Translations under genes and position numbers: made by a program | In this document: piece after piece, positions 7,884 through 17,441 of the stretch | Layout of the letters: every line of letters starts with the position of its first letter | Numbering within the stretch: position 1 is the stretch's first letter | Assembly: GCA_934130025.1 (NCBI GenBank) | Contig: CAKOXG010000005.1 | Location: forward strand, 1-58,018 | Direction: 5' to 3' | Source: an uncultured Clostridia bacterium | GTDB taxonomy: Bacteria > Bacillota > Clostridia > TANB77 > CAG-508 | Length of the DNA stretch: 58,018 nucleotides | The notes under the pieces: model-generated | Database searches by the model: none | Told to the model about the DNA's origin: nothing | The model's input: only the letters and a program-made list of their open reading frames with translations

Positions 7884-10800
7884 CTATGGCTTTGGAACTC
7901 TAATTGCATACAATGTATCTACTCCATCTCTGTCCCACCAGCCAATTATTCCATCTATCGACATTCCTCTAAAGCTTATTTCACTGTTTATTTGGCCTTC
8001 TGAGCCGGCACCGTAAATTCCTACTCCATTTCCTGCAAATATCTCAACATGCCCTGAACCATCGCTCCTTCTTTGATATACAAGTATATCTCCTGCTTGT
8101 GCATTTCTTGCATCTATTATTTGCCATCCTTTTGATTTAACATATTCTCTATTTCTGTATGAAGCTGATGAAATTGATGTAGAGAATTCTTTGTATCCAT
8201 ATTCATATAGTACCCACGTAACATATGTTGAACAGTCTATATATTTTGTTCTTACAGGTAAGCTTTGTGTAGTTGCCTTGTAACTAAATCCATGGATTTG
8301 GTCATGTATTTGTTTTGCTATTTGAACAATGCTTCCTCCATCTACAGTAATATCTGTTCCAGAGCTTTCTCCTGAATTATTTCCTTGATTTATTACAGCA
8401 TCCATATCTACTCCCGCAGCAGCAAATACTTTTCTCATATATCCAGATACATTTTCAGCCCAATCTTCTGCTTGGTGTGGATGTTCTGGCTCATCAGGGC
8501 AATAAACCTGTGATATTGCACTAACTGTGTATTTACCTGCTCCAAAATAATATCCATTTGGTTTTGCTATTAAGTCACCATATGCTTTAGTAGCCTCAGC
8601 AAAGCTTGAATACTGTGCCCATCCATTGCTTCCTCTTACGCTCATCCAGTTGTGTGAGCTCTCGTTTATTGCTGCCCAATTTGTACCACAACTAGATTCT
8701 GCTGTTGCTATTGCTATTGCGAAAACAGCATTTACCTTTTTTTCCATTTGAACATAATCATAAAAAGCATCAAGTGCACTTAATAAGTTTTCTCTTTTCT
8801 TTCCTGAATAGCAAGAATTTATAGCTTTTCTCAATTGAGCTTTACTTAAAACTAATTCTGTAGCTGATTTTGTAATATCCACAACTATATCTCCAGATAT
8901 AGCATTTATATTTAATTCTATATCTTCATAAATACTCAAATCCAAGTTAGATATACTGTAATTTCCATTCTTATATAATTCTATTAAGTATTTATATATT
9001 TCTAATTGCTTTTGAGTAGATTCTGTATTGAGCATATCTAAAAATAATTCTTTATTTATTAGAATTTCTTCCCCTGCGGCAGCCTTTTTGTTTGAATTTG
9101 GAATTTTATAAAATTCATTCCATTGTGAAACAATTTCTTTTGCCTTTTTTTCTATGGCCTGTGTATCAACATCTATTTTGTTTCTTTCCCATTTATTATA
9201 AGTAGCCTTATCCACTTGGGTAAGTGTACAGCTTTCTAGTGTATATCTTTTTACAGTTTTTTTCCAGTGTTTGTGTTCCTGCGTTTGCTCTATTCCATTA
9301 TCATCAATCCATGAGTTTGTTGTTATTGTAACCTCTTCATCCTCTGTATCTTCTGGCAATCCGTCTGGGCATTCATTTCTATTTTCTATAACTGTTTCTT
9401 GCCCTAGTGGGTATTCAACAAGTCCTTGTGTATTCGTATAAGAAACTGTTTCATTTGCCATCCAAGTATTTACACTCGTAATTTGCGCTGTACTTTCAAC
9501 TGTTGTTGTCACTATAGTTTTGTAATGTTGGTTTTTCTTTTCTATAGTTGTATCTTTGTCACTTTTTGGGTCATTGTAATCGTAATCTTCATCTTCTCCA
9601 TGCCTAAATACCTTAGTGTTTTCATTTATTTTCCAATCATACCAGCTCTTGTAATCTTCTACTCTTTGGCTATCTTGTATAGTTATTACAATTTCTCCTC
9701 CAAGCACGTATTTTTCAATAAACTGATATACATATTCTGGGTTCTGAGTTATTAGGCATAATGCAATTGTTGCTTCTATTGGCATTGCAAATTTTTCTAC
9801 TGTTTTTTTATAGTTTACAGATTGAGTTGTTACAGTATATGTAGATACTCCATCTTCTACAACTTCTCTCCAATTTACAAAATATAAATTTCCAGAATTA
9901 TCTACTGTAAATACGTTTTTTGATTTGTCTCTAAGTTCATTTATTGTATAATCTTTTAACAAATCAGATACATTTTCTAATGTTGTATTTTCTGTTTCAT
10001 GTCCCAGGAATTCTTTGCAAAACATATTTGCCGTTTCATTTATTAATTCCGAGTAATGGTCGCTAAAATTATGGTCATCACTATATTCAAGCCATATTCC
10101 TTGGCTTGGCATTGCATTTCTCATTGCAGAAACAGTATTAGAACTAATTACATCTCCAGAACCATTTATATCTTCCGAATCGTATGCAACAAGAATTGGC
10201 TTATTATAACTACTTATTTTCTCTAATGGGTGTGATTTCAGCATTTGGCTAAATAGGCTTCTGCTAACATTGAAATTATATTTCTGGATATTTACTTCTC
10301 CCTGAGTTCTTGACGCTTGATATAATTCTTCATAGTTTCCTAAAAACTCTAATCCAGACATTCCATCTCCATTTGCAGGTGCCCATAAAGCTGCAGCTGA
10401 AATATTATCTAAACATTCTGAAGCAAGTCTTCCTCCCATGCCATGACCAACAATTCCAATTTTTCCTGCATCAATAGAATAGGTTGAAGTCATGTAATCC
10501 AATGCTTTTTGAATATCTGATTTCATGTTATTTAAAGTATAGCTTGTACTTACTTCTGTACTTTCTCCACATCCAGAAAAATCTATAGATATTGCTAAAA
10601 TTCCATTGCTGGCAAGTAATTTACCAAGCTTTATAAAAATTTCGTTTTCCCCCATTTTATTGCTTGCAAAGCCATGGCACATAATTACTAAAGGCATTGA
10701 ACTGCTAAGATTAGGTGGGGCCATTACAACAGCTGGTATATCAATATTACTTCTGCTTGACTGTATTGTTGTTTTTATTGGGATTATTTTAGAAACATCT

Positions 10801-11519
10801 ACGGTATCTCCACTTGATATATTATTACTATTTATAGCCTTAACCATTGCATCAAAAAAATCTTTTTTTACATATTCCATATCTGAGCTTGAAGTTCCAT
10901 CACTGCTTTCTGCAGCTCTTTTTATTTTTATAATTCCATTATAATGATTTTCATCTTCCTGAATTCCCATGTATGGATATTGGGTACATAGCTCTGCTAG
11001 TAAAAATTGTTTTAAATATTTATTTCTTTGCTTTATATTTTCAGGATTATTCATATCTTTGGTATAGTCTATATCTCCACATATATTAAGCTGTTCCAAA
11101 GTTACCCCTTGAGATTCTATTGCACTTACCAAGCTATTAATTTGTTCATCTTGAATATTTATTCCATTTTCCAAATAATCATTTTGAGCAATAGACACAA
11201 AAGATGAGCCAAGATCTTTCACGCCTTTTGAAATGGCACTACTTATCCCTTTTAATACTACAATCACGAAACCAGCTAATAATAAAATTGCCAGAAAGCC
11301 ACCAATCCAAGGAGCTACTGTTAAAAGTATCTTTCTTTTAATACCATTTTTGGTTTTATTTTTAGCCTTTTCTTTTTTCTTTTTCATTGAGTTTTGAACT
11401 GCATTTTTGGCTTTGTTTGCTGCAAACTTACCAGCACCCCCCACAGCTTGAATGGCTTTATCATTGCTTAAATCTTCTATGCTATTGCTATCTTCATTAT
11501 TTCTATCTTCTGGGCTCAT
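7884..11519 (-). CDS. VirB1-like bifunctional peptidoglycan hydrolase with inserted alpha/beta-hydrolase domain
   Basis: A 1211-aa membrane-anchored protein. Order: Lys-rich cytoplasmic segment (1-63), transmembrane helix (about 64-90), alpha/beta-hydrolase domain (about 255-500), a charged spacer, a lysozyme/glucosaminidase-like domain (about 900-1040, with ATAESSCGTNW and SHNWMSVRG), and an NlpC/P60-type domain with Cys1096 (DCSTYVTW) and His1157 (GHVEIFAGNG). The two wall domains should cut glycan and peptide bonds to open the wall for the T4SS channel, as VirB1/TcpG-type proteins do. In the alpha/beta domain the nucleophile elbow reads GHGMGG: Gly360 (codon GGC) replaces the expected Ser, so it is probably not a hydrolase and may bind a ligand. 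It sits between the two VirB8-like genes. The fusion is unusual. Confidence 0.8.
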   Translation of the reverse strand: MSPEDRNNEDSNSIEDLSNDKAIQAVGGAGKFAANKAKNAVQNSMKKKKEKAKNKTKNGIKRKILLTVAPWIGGFLAILLLAGFVIVVLKGISSAISKGVKDLGSSFVSIAQNDYLENGINIQDEQINSLVSAIESQGVTLEQLNICGDIDYTKDMNNPENIKQRNKYLKQFLLAELCTQYPYMGIQEDENHYNGIIKIKRAAESSDGTSSSDMEYVKKDFFDAMVKAINSNNISSGDTVDVSKIIPIKTTIQSSRSNIDIPAVVMAPPNLSSSMPLVIMCHGFASNKMGENEIFIKLGKLLASNGILAISIDFSGCGESTEVSTSYTLNNMKSDIQKALDYMTSTYSIDAGKIGIVGHGMGGRLASECLDNISAAALWAPANGDGMSGLEFLGNYEELYQASRTQGEVNIQKYNFNVSRSLFSQMLKSHPLEKISSYNKPILVAYDSEDINGSGDVISSNTVSAMRNAMPSQGIWLEYSDDHNFSDHYSELINETANMFCKEFLGHETENTTLENVSDLLKDYTINELRDKSKNVFTVDNSGNLYFVNWREVVEDGVSTYTVTTQSVNYKKTVEKFAMPIEATIALCLITQNPEYVYQFIEKYVLGGEIVITIQDSQRVEDYKSWYDWKINENTKVFRHGEDEDYDYNDPKSDKDTTIEKKNQHYKTIVTTTVESTAQITSVNTWMANETVSYTNTQGLVEYPLGQETVIENRNECPDGLPEDTEDEEVTITTNSWIDDNGIEQTQEHKHWKKTVKRYTLESCTLTQVDKATYNKWERNKIDVDTQAIEKKAKEIVSQWNEFYKIPNSNKKAAAGEEILINKELFLDMLNTESTQKQLEIYKYLIELYKNGNYSISNLDLSIYEDIELNINAISGDIVVDITKSATELVLSKAQLRKAINSCYSGKKRENLLSALDAFYDYVQMEKKVNAVFAIAIATAESSCGTNWAAINESSHNWMSVRGSNGWAQYSSFAEATKAYGDLIAKPNGYYFGAGKYTVSAISQVYCPDEPEHPHQAEDWAENVSGYMRKVFAAAGVDMDAVINQGNNSGESSGTDITVDGGSIVQIAKQIHDQIHGFSYKATTQSLPVRTKYIDCSTYVTWVLYEYGYKEFSTSISSASYRNREYVKSKGWQIIDARNAQAGDILVYQRRSDGSGHVEIFAGNGVGIYGAGSEGQINSEISFRGMSIDGIIGWWDRDGVDTLYAIRVPKP

Positions 11520-11533
11520 ATCAATCTCCTATT

Positions 11534-12502
11534 TTAAAAATTCATCTCTATTGTTGATACATCTGTATATAAACTTTTTGTTTCATATTTTTCAAATTCT
11601 TTTTTGTTTTTTATTATATCAGAAAACACCATTTTTTTCACTGCAGAATCTCCTGTATACAATTTATTTATTCTTATGCTTAAGTATTTAGTTTGGTTTG
11701 CTTCTATTGTAAGGTTTTGTTCATAAATTTCACTTATAAATGCAGAATATTTTTCACTACTTCCAGAATAGACCGTATAAATACCATCATTGTCTTCTTT
11801 TCTATTTATCATTATAGTATTTTTTGTATTGTTTGTAACTCTTATACTATATTTTTCATAATCATCATATACTACTTTATCAAGTATTTGAATTGTTGCA
11901 ATATCATTTGAAGCACTTTTATTCAATTTTTCTGATCCAATAAATCTAAATATATTTAGTTTTCCATTGCCGTCAACTGTTATATAATCTTCTGTATTAG
12001 TTCCAACTTTACCTGTTGATAAAATATCATCAACATATGTTACCCTATATGTTACTCCTACTGATGTATTCTTCCAAGCTTCAATGTTATAGTCCTTCTT
12101 ATTGGTAAATATTTTTTTCAGATATTTATTATTAAATTCATCTTCTGTACTAAATAACTCTTTTTTGCACTCTTCACTAAGCATATTATACGCATCAGTT
12201 ATACTCTTATTATTACAATAACTAACAAAATTTGCAATTAGCATTTGATTGTTTCTAGCATCTGATTTAGATACATCACTTCCACCAGTTGAAACTTGAG
12301 TTTGCATTATATTTGGGGATTTTGAGCTTGTCTGGCTTTTATTACTAGTTTCATCATTTACAACATTAGAACTCTCTTCTCTAGATTTTTTTGCAATTGA
12401 ATTTAAAACTTGTATTAACAATATAATCGCTACTACAATAATTATAATTCTCCAAATTTTTCCTTTATTTAAATTATAGAATCTAATTATACTATTCAAC
12501 AT
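11534..12502 (-). CDS. VirB8/TcpC-like membrane protein with NTF2-like repeat
   Basis: A 322-aa protein with an N-terminal transmembrane helix (about 15-33), a Ser/Asn-rich linker to about residue 80, then an extracellular domain. Its first part (LIANFVSYCNNKSITDAYNMLSEECKK, quoted here only as a motif region near residues 89-115) has the same helix pattern as the repeats of the 6544-7806 protein. The second half (about 200-322) looks like a beta-rich domain. It lies 14 nt upstream of the VirB1-like gene. Position and architecture fit the VirB8/TcpC scaffold of a Gram-positive T4SS. No sequence motif proves this. Confidence 0.5.
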   Translation of the reverse strand: MLNSIIRFYNLNKGKIWRIIIIVVAIILLIQVLNSIAKKSREESSNVVNDETSNKSQTSSKSPNIMQTQVSTGGSDVSKSDARNNQMLIANFVSYCNNKSITDAYNMLSEECKKELFSTEDEFNNKYLKKIFTNKKDYNIEAWKNTSVGVTYRVTYVDDILSTGKVGTNTEDYITVDGNGKLNIFRFIGSEKLNKSASNDIATIQILDKVVYDDYEKYSIRVTNNTKNTIMINRKEDNDGIYTVYSGSSEKYSAFISEIYEQNLTIEANQTKYLSIRINKLYTGDSAVKKMVFSDIIKNKKEFEKYETKSLYTDVSTIEMNF

Positions 12503-12529
12503 AGCCTGCTCCTCTCTTTATTTTAAAGA

Positions 12530-12554
12530 AAGCCAAAGTTTAATGCTTTGGCTT
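12530..12554 (-). terminator. Intrinsic terminator-like hairpin after virB6-like gene
   Basis: AAGCCAAAG (12530-12538) and CTTTGGCTT (12546-12554) form a perfect 9-bp stem. On the minus strand it is followed by TTCTTT. It lies between the VirB6-like gene and the VirB8-like gene and could lower expression of the distal genes. The T tract is short, so termination is probably partial. Confidence 0.5.
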
Positions 12555-12612
12555 CATAAATTCTTTAGTTTTAATTCTGACTATTATTTTGGCTACTATT
12601 TTGGCTATTGTT

Positions 12613-15459
12613 TTAACCATTATCTGATCTATTGATTCTGGTTGGACGTCTTTCAGCATTTCTTTTATATCTTTCACGCGCTTGTGAACTATATATCATT
12701 TCAATCTCATCAAATCCAGCTTGTGTCCTTCTTGCTGCTTCTTCTCTCGAGTAGCCTTTATTCTTCATAAGGCTTTGAATATTAGCCTCTTCTGCACTCC
12801 TTCTCTTTTCTGCATCTTTAAATGTAGATTTATCAAATTCTTTAGCGCCATTTAATACTTGTGCAGCACGAATATGTGCATCTTCAGCACTTAAGCCAAC
12901 TTCCCTATATACATCCTCTACCTTTAATGCTTTTTCTGCTAACTTAACATCTGTTACATCTGCATCTCTCATCATATCATATTCTCTACCAGCAAATTCT
13001 TGAACTTGCTGTGCATCAAACTGTGGATGTTTTCTTGCTATTCTGTCTAAATTTTCTGCATCTGACATATATGCTTTCCTTGCCTTAACATTTGAAGCTT
13101 CTTCCGCACTTCCGTAACGTACTTCTGATGCGAACGCGCCTACTTTTGGTATAACTCTTCCTGCTGCCGCACCTAGTCTATTAGCAGTGTATGCACCCGC
13201 AGTTGCGCCAGCCAATAATCCTTTGTAAGCATCTGATAAGTCTCCACCTACCATTCCAATTCCAAGGCCAACTGCTCCAAATGCAGCTGCTCCCAATGCC
13301 ATACCTGCTCCCTTTGCAGTTCCTTTTACTATTCCTTTAGCTATTCTTTCTTGTATTCCTTCTTGGCCTCCAGCTCTCTTATATCTGCGTCCTACAGCTT
13401 TACCAAGGTTAGTATTTCCTACCCTATTCCAGAATGATCTCCTTTGTGGGATAGTAGTGTCCGGTGTTCGAGCCGGGCTACCAGCACCATTATTTTCTTC
13501 TGGAGCACTAATTGGTATTTCAAAGCTATTATCCTGTTCATCATTACTTGGAGTACCCTGTCTCTCATCATCATTTTGATGTGGGCTGCTGTTAGGATCA
13601 TCTAAAGCATCAGGTACTGAATCATTTTGTTGGCTATTGCCACCTGCCCTTTCTTCATTATTCTGTGCACCTTGACTCTGCGCTGTATTAGCGCTTCCTC
13701 CAAATAGATCATTATAGTCTGCATTATCATCTGCAGATACAACTCTTGGTGGTTTTCCACCTTCTCCACCTTCTCCACCTTTTTCTCCTTTTGGAGGCTT
13801 TGGTGGTTTTGCAAGTGCGTGGAATAACGAACTTGCAATTGCTCCTCCGGCAAAACTTCCCATTCTTTCTTCTGTGTTACCACTAATATTAAACATTTTC
13901 TTAAATATTTTTTCAGCTGGCACAATAAATGCCATAGCTACAATTGCATATATCATATTTTGAGCTGCCAAATCTAGTGCTGATTGTACCAAAATTCTAT
14001 ATAATAACATATGCAGTACTGGTAAAAACGCATAGAATGTGTAATCTTTAAACCAGAAATTAAATGCTTGTGCTTTTCCATCCTTAACTTTATCAATTGG
14101 ATATGTTAATGCTACCATTGGAGCTATCATTGTGTAAAATGCCAGCATTAATAGTCTTTTTAAATATACAATTGTAAAATATGCAGTATATACTGAAAGG
14201 CAAATATATATACTTGTGTATCCCAATTTTGTTGTAGCATTGTCATACTGCATTTTCATTCTTGCAACATTTATAAAGTTAGATTTCCATTGTCTATTTG
14301 CTATAACCTGGTAGTCACCATTTGCATCTTTTTCATCATACAATTTAATTATACACTGGCTAAATGGCCCATTAGTTGATTCTCCTGCAATCATTGATGT
14401 CACTTGCTCAGACATAGTCATTGCAAAAGCCATAATGTAGTGCATAAAGAATATCAAACATAGGGCTACAAGCCAATCAACCAGCATTTGTTTATACTTT
14501 GCTTTATCATTCGAATTAGAACTTATTACAATTCTAATTCCCATATAAATCAAAACAGACATTAATCCAACTATTGCAATGTTTCTTATTGCAACATACC
14601 ATTGACTAACCACATCTTTTAATTTATTAACAATAGATTTGTTGGTGCCTCCCATTAAATCACTGTAATCATCTGATGTTTTGAAAAAATTTGCATTTAA
14701 TGCAGAAATTCTTCCAGCAAATATCTCTGCTGGTGTAAAATCAATTGCTGCAACAGTGTATGTTAATCCTCCACTCACTGAAACAGTTGATTTATCTATT
14801 CCTCCATTTTTTCTTTTTATGTATACACTTGGCAGGTTTTCATCCTCTTCCGTACTTGGTGCATTTTTTGCAATATAATATTCTGCAGAATCTCCAGATC
14901 TTGTTGATTTATAAAATCTATTGTTATCATATGACGTTCTATCTCCAACAATGCTTTTTCTAAAAAAAGTGTTTATTGTATCTCCCAATGCTGCTATTAA
15001 TCCGTTAATTGGAGATAATAGTACTCCAAAAAATCTATCGCTTCCATCAGCACTTGCCTCATCATCATCGTTATTATTACTCTCGGCAATATTTGAGACA
15101 ATTTTTGTTGTGTTTACAATTATTGAATCTATATCATATGGGTCATCAATTCCAAGGTCATTCATTTCAGTAATTGAATACTTTTTTAAATTTACACTTA
15201 TGACATCACTATCATTTTTATACTGTTCAATGAGATTTTTAGTCATTTCATCTGAGTATCCACTACCCAACTTACCTTTCACATTTTGAAGAATTTTGTT
15301 TTCTAATTTTTCATCAAGTTCTATACACTCTTGTACGGTTTTGTTTTTCAGATCTTCAGCTGCGTACACAAAGTTTGGCATTATAAAGTTGAACAAGGTT
15401 AAAATTACGAGCAGTATCATAATTGTTTGCATTATTTTTTTCTTCTTTATGGTTTGCAT
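12613..15459 (-). CDS. VirB6/TrbL-like polytopic T4SS channel protein
   Basis: A 948-aa protein. It begins with a signal-like hydrophobic stretch (10-34, ending VYAAED), then an extracellular region to about 285 and a cluster of 5-6 transmembrane helices between about 285 and 530. A Gly/Pro/Gln/Asn-rich cytoplasmic linker follows (540-690), then a glycine-zipper segment (AAAFGAVGLGIGMVGG near 725) and a long charged helical tail. VirB6 family proteins form the inner-membrane pore of T4SS; long C-terminal tails are common in Gram-positive members. The ATG follows AAGGAGG. It lies 14 nt after the VirB4 ATPase gene. The frame continues past the stop as Asn/Ser/Gln repeats (see findings). Confidence 0.75.
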   Translation of the reverse strand: MQTIKKKKIMQTIMILLVILTLFNFIMPNFVYAAEDLKNKTVQECIELDEKLENKILQNVKGKLGSGYSDEMTKNLIEQYKNDSDVISVNLKKYSITEMNDLGIDDPYDIDSIIVNTTKIVSNIAESNNNDDDEASADGSDRFFGVLLSPINGLIAALGDTINTFFRKSIVGDRTSYDNNRFYKSTRSGDSAEYYIAKNAPSTEEDENLPSVYIKRKNGGIDKSTVSVSGGLTYTVAAIDFTPAEIFAGRISALNANFFKTSDDYSDLMGGTNKSIVNKLKDVVSQWYVAIRNIAIVGLMSVLIYMGIRIVISSNSNDKAKYKQMLVDWLVALCLIFFMHYIMAFAMTMSEQVTSMIAGESTNGPFSQCIIKLYDEKDANGDYQVIANRQWKSNFINVARMKMQYDNATTKLGYTSIYICLSVYTAYFTIVYLKRLLMLAFYTMIAPMVALTYPIDKVKDGKAQAFNFWFKDYTFYAFLPVLHMLLYRILVQSALDLAAQNMIYAIVAMAFIVPAEKIFKKMFNISGNTEERMGSFAGGAIASSLFHALAKPPKPPKGEKGGEGGEGGKPPRVVSADDNADYNDLFGGSANTAQSQGAQNNEERAGGNSQQNDSVPDALDDPNSSPHQNDDERQGTPSNDEQDNSFEIPISAPEENNGAGSPARTPDTTIPQRRSFWNRVGNTNLGKAVGRRYKRAGGQEGIQERIAKGIVKGTAKGAGMALGAAAFGAVGLGIGMVGGDLSDAYKGLLAGATAGAYTANRLGAAAGRVIPKVGAFASEVRYGSAEEASNVKARKAYMSDAENLDRIARKHPQFDAQQVQEFAGREYDMMRDADVTDVKLAEKALKVEDVYREVGLSAEDAHIRAAQVLNGAKEFDKSTFKDAEKRRSAEEANIQSLMKNKGYSREEAARRTQAGFDEIEMIYSSQARERYKRNAERRPTRINRSDNG

Positions 15460-15473
15460 TTTTTCCTCCTTTT

Positions 15474-17441
15474 TTATGATCTATTCTGATTGTTTTGCAT
15501 TAGTTTGTTTAGGTTTGTTTCCACAAATTCAAATTCTTTTGCTGTAGGAGTTATTTGCAATATTGCTGTATCTGCTCCAACTTTTAATAATCCTTCGCCT
15601 CTGTTACACGTGGTTAAAAATCCTGCTTCTCCTTCGCTTAATTTAAATACCTCTTTTACGTACTGTATTTCGGCTTTATCTTGTGCAAGCAGCAATTTTG
15701 TATCTGATGATGTAAGTACTGCTTGTACTTCTGGTTTTTCATAAAAATCTTGGAATCTTTGTGAGATTATTGCAAGTGATACATTTCTTTTTCTTGCACG
15801 TCTTGCCATCGTATTTAAGAAATCTACTGCTTCTGGATATGGTAACAGCATCCATGCTTCATCCACTAATACTCTCTTTTTTGCAGCTTTTCTTCTATCT
15901 TCGCTGTTTTTCTTTACATATTTTTCCCAAATCCAAGATAGCAATATTTGCTGTGCAAGTGGTCTTGCAAATCTCTCTTCTAATTGTGATATATCTAAGT
16001 TTATAAATAGTGTTCCATCTAATAGGTCAAATGTTGATTGTCCATCAAAATATGCCATCTGCCCATCATATTCTCTTATATATTGTTTCATAACTTTTAA
16101 TAAATAGCTATAATGGAATCTATAATCTGGGTTCTGGTTCATTTCTGCATTTTTTTGTAGCCTTTTATACCATGACCCTATTGTAGGCATTTTCTTTTTA
16201 CTTCTTCCAAGAATATCTCCACTTCCACTTTCTCCTGCTTCATATAAGCTTCCTGGATTATTGGTTATGCCTAAAGCAGCATATTCCTGTGCAACAGTCT
16301 CTGCTATTATTTGTTTTGTAACTTCGTTTACCTCTGCACTTCGTGTGCTTCCCCTTGCCATTGTTAATAAAGCTTGGGTGACATCTTCTACTTTGTTTTC
16401 TACATTTAATATGGTTTTCTCTCTTCCTGTTATTTCGTCTTTTCCTATTTCTGTTTCAATATCAAATACGTTTATTACTGTTTTTGAATTTGGGCTTAGC
16501 ACAACATTTACTCCGCCTAAACTTTCTGCAACTAAACTGTATTCTCCTTCTGCATCTAAGGCTAAACTTTGTATGCCCATAAGTACTGCAGACCTTGAAA
16601 TTAATGTCTTCATCGTTACAGACTTACCAGCTCCAGATTTTGCAAATATAACCATATTATAATTTGAAAGTGAACTATGAAAGTTATCAAAAAGTATTGG
16701 CACCCCAGTTTGTTTGTTAAATCCAAGTGGTATTCCTGTAGTATGTCCCACTTCTGATGTTGTAAATGGGAATACTGTTGCCATAGACCTACGGTCAAAT
16801 GTATGAGTCTTTTTTATTTTATTTTGTGCTAATGGCAGGTTACTCTGGAATGCCTCTTCCTGCATTGCCCATGCACTTTTTATTCCAACTAATGATTTTG
16901 ACATTTCTGCTGATAACATTTTAGTCATTCTATCTAAATCTTCTAAATTGTATGTAAATAGAGTTGATATAACTGATGCTTCATATAATTTGTTATATCC
17001 TGCTGCAATTTCATCTCTTAATCCTTCTGCCTCATACCTTTTTTGTGATAAGCTGCTCTCTCTGTTTATATTTCCTCTATCAGCTGCAACAATTCTCTCT
17101 GTTTCTAGCTCATTAATTGTTCTATTTAAATCATTTTGTGATTTTGCCTCGTCTACTGGGTTTATGTATATTGACGTATTTATATCTCCAAACATGTACA
17201 TATCTCTAAATATTTCTGGGAATGTACACATTCTTGGTAGGGCTGATACGAAGAAGCTTCTTGCATATCTTTTTACGTTTGAAGCTATTTCCAAATGGTC
17301 AATGTTACTTGCATCTATTCCAGATGGAGCAATCAGCTCTTTTATGGTTTTTTTATGCAGTATTTTAACTTCTTCATCACTTGAATAATCATTTCTAATA
17401 TTGAAATCATCTATTTGTGATTTTTTATTTTTCTTGAACAT
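15474..17441 (-). CDS. VirB4-family T4SS ATPase (C-terminal ATPase gene)
   Basis: A 655-aa AAA+/FtsK-like ATPase that powers T4SS assembly and transport at the inner membrane face. The Walker A motif is FAKSGAGKSVTMKT (about 268-275); Walker B is RVLVDEAWMLLPYPE (about 520), followed by the VirB4-typical RRARKRNVSLAIISQRFQDF. The first ~200 residues are the VirB4 middle region. The N-terminal domain is encoded separately by 17441-18592; the two genes overlap by one base (TAATG), so translation is coupled. Motifs exclude a VirD4/TraG coupling protein as the best match, because the order and the neighbours (PrgI, VirB6) are those of VirB4. Confidence 0.9.
   Translation of the reverse strand: MFKKNKKSQIDDFNIRNDYSSDEEVKILHKKTIKELIAPSGIDASNIDHLEIASNVKRYARSFFVSALPRMCTFPEIFRDMYMFGDINTSIYINPVDEAKSQNDLNRTINELETERIVAADRGNINRESSLSQKRYEAEGLRDEIAAGYNKLYEASVISTLFTYNLEDLDRMTKMLSAEMSKSLVGIKSAWAMQEEAFQSNLPLAQNKIKKTHTFDRRSMATVFPFTTSEVGHTTGIPLGFNKQTGVPILFDNFHSSLSNYNMVIFAKSGAGKSVTMKTLISRSAVLMGIQSLALDAEGEYSLVAESLGGVNVVLSPNSKTVINVFDIETEIGKDEITGREKTILNVENKVEDVTQALLTMARGSTRSAEVNEVTKQIIAETVAQEYAALGITNNPGSLYEAGESGSGDILGRSKKKMPTIGSWYKRLQKNAEMNQNPDYRFHYSYLLKVMKQYIREYDGQMAYFDGQSTFDLLDGTLFINLDISQLEERFARPLAQQILLSWIWEKYVKKNSEDRRKAAKKRVLVDEAWMLLPYPEAVDFLNTMARRARKRNVSLAIISQRFQDFYEKPEVQAVLTSSDTKLLLAQDKAEIQYVKEVFKLSEGEAGFLTTCNRGEGLLKVGADTAILQITPTAKEFEFVETNLNKLMQNNQNRS

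Noticed and set aside
7884..11519. Alpha/beta-hydrolase region as a separate lipase gene
   Set aside because: The frame is continuous without an internal ribosome site and stop; it is a domain of one large protein.
12613..15459. 13419-13925 minus-strand frames as separate genes
   Set aside because: They lie entirely inside the virB6 low-complexity region in other frames with no ribosome site.
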